Below, in pieces: positions 26,559-35,500 of a DNA stretch of 44,272 nt. How positions within the stretch are numbered: position 1 is the first letter of the stretch; each line of letters starts with the position of its first letter. Made by a program: the position numbers and the translations under genes. The notes under the pieces are model-generated. The model was not told the DNA's origin, did not search any database, and was given only the letters and a program-made list of their open reading frames with translations. This DNA is from Microcaldota archaeon (GTDB lineage Archaea > Micrarchaeota > Micrarchaeia > Anstonellales > Anstonellaceae), in NCBI GenBank assembly GCA_026396415.1, contig JAPLWX010000043.1:1-44272 (forward strand). Reading direction: 5' to 3'.

Positions 26559-29500
26559 TCAGTCAGCAGCAATCGCGGATGGAGGAGCAGATGGCGGAGC
26601 CCCATCTGCGGCGGGTAATGCCTTTGGTGCGGCTGGCGCGGGAGCCGATGATGCAGCAGGAGCAGGCTCGGCTTTGGGCGCTATAGCCGCTGGGATTGGC
26701 TTAGGCTGCACAACAGGCGCGGGTTTTGGCTGAATGGCTGGAGCCGGGATTGGCTCCACGGCAGGAAGCGGCTTTGGATCCGTGGCGGGCGCAGGCGCGA
26801 TATCTGCTGCCGGCGCTACGCCCGTATCAGCCGGAGGCGCTATCTGCTCCGCAGGCGGCTTTCCATCAGGCGCCTGCTTCTCCTCGGGATAAACCACGAG
26901 CGCAAGCTCGCTCTTGGCAGCTTCCTTACCATCCGCCACAATGAGCGCGATTGGGAACTTGCCTTCCTGCCTTGGAACGCCAACTATCCGGCTTCCCTCT
27001 ATTTCAAGCCCGTCGGGCAGCCCATTTGCGCGCCATTTGTAGTCGCCGCTGCCGCCTGTTGCCTCAAGGTCTGCAACGTATTTCGCGCCTACAAAGCCGT
27101 CCGGGAGGGCATTGGTGCCAATGGCAAGCTCATTGCCGGTGCTGGCGTTGCCTGCAGTGCTGTTGTTGCCTTCAGGCGCCGGCAGGCCTGCGCTCATGTT
27201 CAGGTAATAAGGCGTGAGGGGCGCAAAGTCGGTTGCGCCTCCGATTATCTTGCCCTGCGAGCTTGCCGCATTGTACGGATAGCCCGTGCCGTTCATGCCG
27301 ATGTAAAGCGAGGGGACGCCGGACGATGTCTGGTTGCCCTGCACCTGCGCGCTGCCACTCATCACGTTCGCGTATATGTTGCCCTCCAGGTGGCCATTGA
27401 CAAGGGCGGAATAAGCGTTTGCGGCCGACGGGTCGCTGATGTAGTGCCCTGCAATCTCGGTGAAGTTGTTCCAATAGAACGTATTGTTGGCGCTGCCCCA
27501 GTTAACATAGAGCAGCCGCTGGGCAGCGGCATTGGTGTTCGCCAGAGTGTTGTTGGCAAAGACCATCGAACTGGCTGCCACTACGACCGCTTCAATGGTT
27601 GGCGATGACGATGTGAAAAGGTTGTCCCTCACCGTCCCCTGGTTGCCGTTCGATATTCCTAATGCCTGGGAATTGGCAGACACTGCCCGGGAATTCATGA
27701 TTGTGGTCCTATTGCTGTTTTGTATGCTTATGCCCTGCCCGTTTGCCGAAACCGCAGTGACATTCCGGATTGTTGTGTTGTCCGACCAGCTGACTATCAG
27801 CGCATTGGAATCGGTTGTGCTCAGCGAGCTGTCGTAGATTGCGCCGTCTTTGTCGACATTGAAAACTGCGGCTATGCCGAAGCCAGAAATGCTGCAGTTC
27901 CTCACGACCGTGCCGTTGTGCATTTCGCTGAGTACGCCCAATGCCGCGCCTGTGCCGATGCCGGTTATGGAATGCCCGTTGCATTCAATTGTCACATTGT
28001 CCGCCTGCACGTTGAAGCACGAGCCGTTGCTTGCCAGGTCAGAGGTCACATTGCACACGTAGTTTGGCGTGGCAAGATTGCCGCACACGCAGCCAGGGAG
28101 CGTGAGGGGCGCGTAGTCCACCGCGCTGCCAGCTATCTTTCCCTGCGAGTTTGCGGCATTGTACGGGTAGCCCGTGCCGTTCATGCCTATATAGAGTCCC
28201 TGCCCATTCCGCGAACTCACATTGCCCTGCACCTGCACGACACCGTTCATCACATTTGCATAAATGTTGCCCTCTGGCTTGCCGTTTATGGTTGTGTTAT
28301 AGAGATTGCCGCTGCCGCTGTCGCTGATGTAATAGCCGCTTGTGGCAGTGAAGTTGTTCCAGTAAAATATGTTGCCCGTGGCATTCTCGTCAAGGTAAAG
28401 CAGGTTGGTTGCATTGATAATGGTATTGTTGATGAAATAATTGCCAGCATTAGCGCCCAACCTGAGAGTTATTGCATAGGCGCCTGCTTTTCCGTTTATG
28501 GTGCTATTTGCTATGGTGTTGCCCTGGGAACCAACTGCAATGACAAGGGCGCCATCTGTGCTGTCCTTTCCGCTTATCCTGCCATCAGAGAAGACATTTC
28601 CATATGAATTTTGCGAAATGCCCAAGCCTTCGCGTGTGTTGGAGGTACCTGTGGTGTTGATGATTAGGTTGTTGTAGCTCGGGCCAAGCCAAATGCCAGG
28701 GCCGGTGTTGGAGATTCCTGCCGAGTTTGAGATTATGTTGTTTGAGCTTGAGACCATGATAATGCCAATAGATGAGTTAGAGATGCCTGTGCAGTTTGTG
28801 AGGTTGTTATAATTTGTATTCCCGTTAAACACTATGCCACTGCTCGTGTTGGAGATTCCTTTTGTGTTGATAATGTTATTGTAGGAGTTTTCAATGAGGT
28901 GGAGCCCATAGCCTGAGTTGGAGCGTCCTTCCGAGTTGATGACGTTATTGTAGCTCCCGGGTATAACTATGCCATAACCTGTCTTGGAGGTTCCCGTGGT
29001 ATTGATGATGTTGTTTACGTTCGAGTAGATCTGGATGCCTCCGTATAGGTTGGTGTTGGTTCCTCTTGAGTTGATGATTGTGTTCTTTCCTCCCGATTCA
29101 ACATTGATTCCAAAGCTTGAATTGGAAGTTCCATTTGAGTTGTCAATTGTGTTGTCCGCGCTTGTTTGGATGTAAATGCCATTACCCGAGCCAGATGTTC
29201 CAGTTGAGTTGGCTATTGTGTTGCTAAAGCATGTGGAAAGATAGATGCCGCTGCCAGATCTGGAGGTTCCAGTAGAGTTCAAAATTGCATTGAAGCTGGA
29301 ATCCGTGTTGAGGTAAATGCCTGCATCGTAATTGGAAGTTCCCTTGGAGGACGTGATTGTGTTGCTGTTGCTGTTGGTGACATAGATGCCAAACGTTTCC
29401 GTTGTGGTTCCGTTGGTGGCTCCTTGGGAACCTGCGATTGTGTTGCCCCAACTTGTGTGGAGAATGATGCCGGTGCCATAATTGGAGGTGCCATTCGTGT

Positions 29501-32500
29501 TGGAGATTGTGTTCCCTGCGCTTGTAAGGATGAAGATGCCTGCAGTAGTGTTGGATATTGCTGCGAAGTCAGCTATTTGGTTGTTTGAGCTCGAGTATAG
29601 CGAGATGCCGGTGCCAGACCTGGTGGATATCCCTTTGGAGTTGGCAATTGTGTTGTTGTCGCTTGATTCGATATGGAAGCCGTCCCATGTCGATGAGCTT
29701 CCTGTCGAGCCTGTGACTGCATTGCCAAAGCTTGAGTTGATGTATATGCCAACGCCAGTGATAGCCGTGCCCTTTGAATTTGTTATGATGTTTGACGAGG
29801 CGTTGTTCGTAAGAATGATTCCATTTCCGTAGAAATAAGTGCTGGTCGCGTTTGTGCCTGTTATTTTTCCGTTTGCCGCGCCTTGGAAATATATGCCGTT
29901 CATGTAATTGCCGATGTTGCAGCTGTCAACATTTGTCTTTGCCTGATTTGAATATATTCCATATGATCCGCTAGCATTATTTCCAGCAATGGAATGCCCG
30001 TTGCACTCGATTGTCACATTCGTTGCGTTCACGGTGAAACAAGTGCCATTGCTTGTCAAATCCTGCGTGACGTTGCAGACATAGTTCGGCGTGTTGAGGT
30101 TCATCCCGCACACGCATGCCGGCGGCGGAGTGGAATTGCCGAAATAGAACGGCGTGAGAGGGGCATAATCGACAGCGTTTCCGTCTATCTTGCCCTGCGA
30201 GGTGGCCTGCGAGTACGGGTAGCCCGTGCCGTTGTTGCCGATAAAGAGCGCGGGATAGCCAAGCGAGCTTGCATTCCCCTGCACCTGCACGCTTCCGCCG
30301 ATGACGTTGCCGTAGATGTTGCCTTCCTGCCGGCCATTGATTGCAGCATTGTAGGTGTTCGCGCCGTAATCGCTGATGTACATGCTGGCCGGGTCGGTGA
30401 AGTTGTTCCAGTAGATTGCATTGCCTTGGCTGCCATAGGGCATGTCCAAAAGGAGGGTGGCATTCAGGATGGTGTTGTTGACAAGGGTGCCGTTGTCGTC
30501 GCCGAAAAACACCGCCTTGTTCCAGCCATTCCCGTTTATCGTGCTGTTCGCTATGGTGTTGCCGGAATCGGCGCCATCCATCACAAGGGCGCCGGTATTG
30601 GTCGCGCCCTTGTACCGCCCGCTTATCAGGCAGCCATCAACCAAATTGCCCGGGCTGCCCCCTATGTAAAGCCCCACGAAGCCGCCCGAAGAAGCGCGGG
30701 TATTCATTATCCTGCTGCCTGAGCCGGCGAATATCCGAATGCCAATGTAGTCGCTTGAGGCCCCGGTGGATTCCCCGGTCGAATTCACGACCAGGGTGCC
30801 ATCGCAATGCTCGATGCTGATGCCAGTGCCATTGTTCGACGACCCGTTCGAGTTTGATATCGTGTTGTTCATGCTCCATGCAATGTCAATGCCCGCCCCG
30901 TTTTCGGAATTGGCGGCGGAATTTGAAATTGAATTGGAGGAGCCGCCATAAATCAACATTGCCGCGCTTGAGTAATCGCTTGAGTGGGCGCTGGTGCCGG
31001 TTATGGAGGCGCCTGACGCCCCATCCAGGTATATCCCGGTGAAATAGCCGCTTATGCCGCACTTGTCGATTTTTGTCTGGTTCTTGCTCGAATGGATGCC
31101 GTACGTGCCTGGCGCGCCGCTGCCGGTTATGGAATGCCCGTTGCACTCGATTGTCACATTCGTTGCGTTCACGGTGAAACAAGTGCCATTGCTTGTCAAA
31201 TCCTGCGTGACGTTGCAGACATAGTTGGGCGTGGTGAGGTTGGTGCCGCACACGCATCCCTGGGGCGGCAAGCTTGAGTTGTTGAAGTAAAATGGCGTGA
31301 GGGGCGCCAAGTCCACAACACTGCCATGCAGCATCAGCTGGGATGTGGTGCGGTTGTAAGGCACGCCTGTCCCGTTTATGCCAATAAACAGCTGCGGGAA
31401 GCCGACTGAAGATTGGTTGCCCTGGACCTGCACTGCGCCGTTCATGACATTCTCATAAATATTTCCCTCAAGGCGCCCGCTCACATTGGCGCTGTAGAAG
31501 TTGCTGCCCTGAGGGTTATTGTCCTCTATGTAATATCCTGGCGAGTGGGTAAAGTTATTCCAGTAAATCGTGTTGTTGGCCTCTTGCCCGTTCATAAGCA
31601 GCATTGTGAGAAGCGAATTGCCCATGGAAATGAACGTGTTGTTCTTGACCACGTTGCTCGCGCTGTTGCCGATACGGGCGTCGGCGAATTGGCTGCCAGA
31701 TATCAATGTGCTGTCTGATATCGAATTGCCATTGCTGAAGGACATTTGCAGGGCTGCATCGCCCGAAGTGATGTTCGCGCGGGTCACCGTATTCCCATTG
31801 CTGAAATCCATCACAAGCGCATATGCCATCCCGGATATTGCTGTTATGTCTGTCAGGCTGTTGTTATTGCTGCCGCTTGTAAGGGAAAACCCGCTTGCGA
31901 CATCTCCACTGCCCCTGGTGCCAGAAATGGCATTGGCGCTGGAATTTTCAAGGTGCACCCCGCCTGCATATGCTGCTGTGGTGCTATTCAATATCTTCCC
32001 CCCATCCGTCCCGTTGAAATATATCCCGAAGCCGAAGTGTGAAATGTTGCAGTCTTTGGCAATTGTTTTGTCCGCATTTGAAAGTATGCCGTAAGTGTAT
32101 ATTTCTCCCCAAGGACCGTTGATGAAGTGCCCATTGCAGAGTATTGTTACATTATACGCCTCAACATCAAAGCAGGAGGTGGTTGTCTCCAGGTCCGATG
32201 TGACATTGCAGACATAGTTTGGTGTAGTGAGGTTTATTCCGCATACGCAGGACTGCGGGCCAGGCACGCCCGAGCTGTTGAGGTAGTAAGGCGTGAGTGG
32301 CGCATAATCAGTAACGTTTCCAACTATCTTCCCCAGCGCTGTTGACTGCGAATATGGATATCCTGTGCCGTTCATTCCCACAAACAGCTGCGGGAAGCCG
32401 ACTGAAGATTGGTTGCCCTGCACCTGCGCGCTGCCGTCCATCACGTTTGCGTAAATGTTCCCCTCCCCATGACCACTTATTGTCGTATTGAAGATGTTGT

Positions 32501-35500
32501 TTCCATTGCCATCCTGCACATAGTGGTCGCATGTGCTCGTGAAATTGTTCCAGTAGAAAATGTTTTTGCTTGAGGTATTGGAAATCCTTGCGAGCGTATC
32601 GGCGTCCTTCATCGTATTGTTGATGAATGCATTTCCCATGTTTTCCCCATCATAAAGCTCCAATGCCACGTAAGTGCCGGATCCGCTTATTGTGTTGTCC
32701 GCCGCCGTGTTGTTCTTTGCGTTGATGAGCAATAGCCCACCAGACATGTTTCCGCTCACCTGCGAATGGGTAATTGTATTGTTGTTCGAGCCTGCGAACT
32801 GCACGCCTGCGCCAAGGCTCGCCGATGCGGCAATCCATGAAATTGCATTGTAATTGGAATTATAGGCCAAGGTCATGCCCACGGAATTGTTTGTCGTGAA
32901 GACTGAATTTGAAACTGTGTTGTAAGTGCTCGAATCCAGGAAGATTCCATGGGACGAGCTCGAGTTCCCCCTGGAGGCTACGACCACATTGCCAGCGCTT
33001 TGGTAAAGGCGGATGCCCACATTCGAGATGGATGTGCCGTTGGAACCTGATATCACGTTTCCAGTGCTCGATGACAGGTGTATGCCTGTCCCGCTGCTGG
33101 AAATTCCTTTGGAGTAGGTTATTGTGCTGCTTGATACATCGATGAGGTAGATTCCCACATCGCTGTAGGATGTTCCCACTGATTCCGAGACCAAGTTGCC
33201 GGCGGTTGAAGACAGGAATATGCCTGGCAATGTGCTTGATGTCCCGCGCGATTTTGAGACAGTGTTGTTTGCGCCAACTATTATGGATATTCCTTCGCCC
33301 TGTGGCGAGGTTCCGTTGGAAGAAATAACCGTGTTATTGGAGCTCGAGATTAGGCAAATGCCCTTGCCTGTGCTGGAAATTCCAACAGAATTCGAAATAA
33401 TATTGCCCGAACTCGAGTCAATGTATATTCCATTGCCAGAGCTGGATCCCCCTTCCGTTTCATCTATCATGTTGCTGTTGCCTCCTTGGAGGAAAATGCC
33501 GTTGCCTGAATTTGAGGTTCCAATGGAGTTGGATATTGCATTGAAACTGGAGCCGGAGTTGAGGTAGATGCCTGCGTCTGAGTTGGAATCTCCCTTTGAG
33601 TACGTGATAGTATTGCTGTTGCTATTGGTGACGTAAATGCCAAATGCCGATGAAACGGAGCCGCTGCTGATTCCTTCTGACCTGGCAATTGTGTTGCCGG
33701 AACTTGTATGGAGGATGATGCCAGTGCCAGTATTGGAGGTGCCATTTGAGTCGGTGACTGTGTTGCCTGCGCCTGAATAGATGAATATGCCGGCAGTAGT
33801 GTTGGAGGTTCCGGTGAAGTTGGCGATTTGATTATTCGAGCTTAAGTACAATGAGATGCCTGTGCCAGACCTGGTGGAGATCCCTTTGGAGTTGGCGACA
33901 ATGTTATTGGAGCTGGATTCAATGTGGATGCCATCCCACATTGCCGAGGTTCCTGTCGAGTTTGTGATTGCATTGCCTGTGCTTGAGTTGATGTAGATGC
34001 CCACGCCTATGTTGGCCATGCCATTCGAATCCGCAATCGAGTTGACAGAGGCGCTGTTTGTGAGTATTATTCCATTGCCGTAAAAATACGAGCTGCTCGC
34101 ATTTGTTCCGGTTATTTTCCCATCTGTCGCCCCTTGGAAATATACGCCATTCATGTAGTTGCTGATGCCGCATCCGTCAATGTTTGTTTTTCCCTGGTTT
34201 GAATATATTCCATATGATCCGCTAGCATTATCTCCGATTATGGAATGCCCGTTGCAAAGTATGGTCACATTGTAAGCCTCTACGTCAAAGCAAGTGCCTG
34301 TGCTTGCGAGGTCCTGCGTGACATTGCAAACGTAATTCGGCGTGGTGAGGTTCACCCCGCACACGCATGCGGGCGGAGCTGGCGCGGGGGCGTACCAGTA
34401 GTGCGCGTCCGGGTTCTGCGTCCAATCCCAGTTCCTGCCTCCCGCCGTGCCGTTGTAAAATGCAGTGTTTGCCCCGGTGGTGGCATCGGAGCCGTTTGCC
34501 CCGAGAAGCGGCCACCAGCCGGTGTTGCCATCGGAGGAAATGTCCTGCTCCGCGTCCGAATAAAAGCTCTGGGCGGAGTTGCCGCAGGAGATGCAGCTTG
34601 AGACGTTCTCAAAAAAGTTGTTGGCGCTCGCGTTCGCGTAGATGCTGAAATTCTGGCTTGAAAATGAAGAGTTTGCAAAAATATTGCTGCCGCCTTGCCA
34701 CAGGTTCAGTGCCGGCGCCTGGCCTGACTGCCCTGCCACCTTCGAGAGGCGATTGCCCGGGCTTAGCCACATGTAGACGGCATTGCTTGACTGCGAACTG
34801 GCATTCACATCTGATATGCTGTTGTTGTTCGAGCTTAGGACCAGCGAAAGCGTGGGGCCGCTTGCGTTCAGGTCGGCCGTGATGCCTGATATGCCGTTGT
34901 AGGAGCTTCCCCAAAGCAAAATCCCGTAGTGGGCCATGCTGGAGAGGGACAGGTTGGAAAGCAAGTTGCCGTTGCTGTTCCTCAGGTATATATCGGCTCC
35001 GCCAATCACCGTGGAATTCGCTATTGTGTTGTTGCCCCCGCCGCTCATGTAGATGTTCGTCATGCTGTTGGGAATAAGCTGCGAGAGGCTCGTCACATTG
35101 CTGATTGTGTTGAAGCTGCTGCTGGGCTGGCTTAAGCCGCTGGAATGCAGGCTGAAGGCTGAAAACAGCGAGGATGAAATTGTATTTGTTATGGTGTTGT
35201 GCGAGCTGCCGCCAAGTTCGATGCCGTTGCCATAATCCGCCGAAATGGATGAATTGCTGATTTCGTTGTAATCCGAGTTGGAAAGGTATATCCCCGCCCC
35301 GTTGAATGCCGCGCTTATGCCGCTTGTGTTGGTGGCGGTTATGCTGCCATGGCTCGCTTTCACGAAATATATCCCCCATGTGAAATTCCTGACATTGCAG
35401 CCCCTTATCACCGAGCCGTTGCTGTTTGAGAATATCCCGTATGTGCCCCCGCCACTGTTGGCGCCGGTAATGGAGTGCCCGTTGCAGAGGATTGTCACGT

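Noticed and set aside
25547-26686. Plus-strand frame opposite the CNNM gene
   Set aside because: Antisense to a well-conserved gene; only the part before 25546 was kept as a weak candidate.
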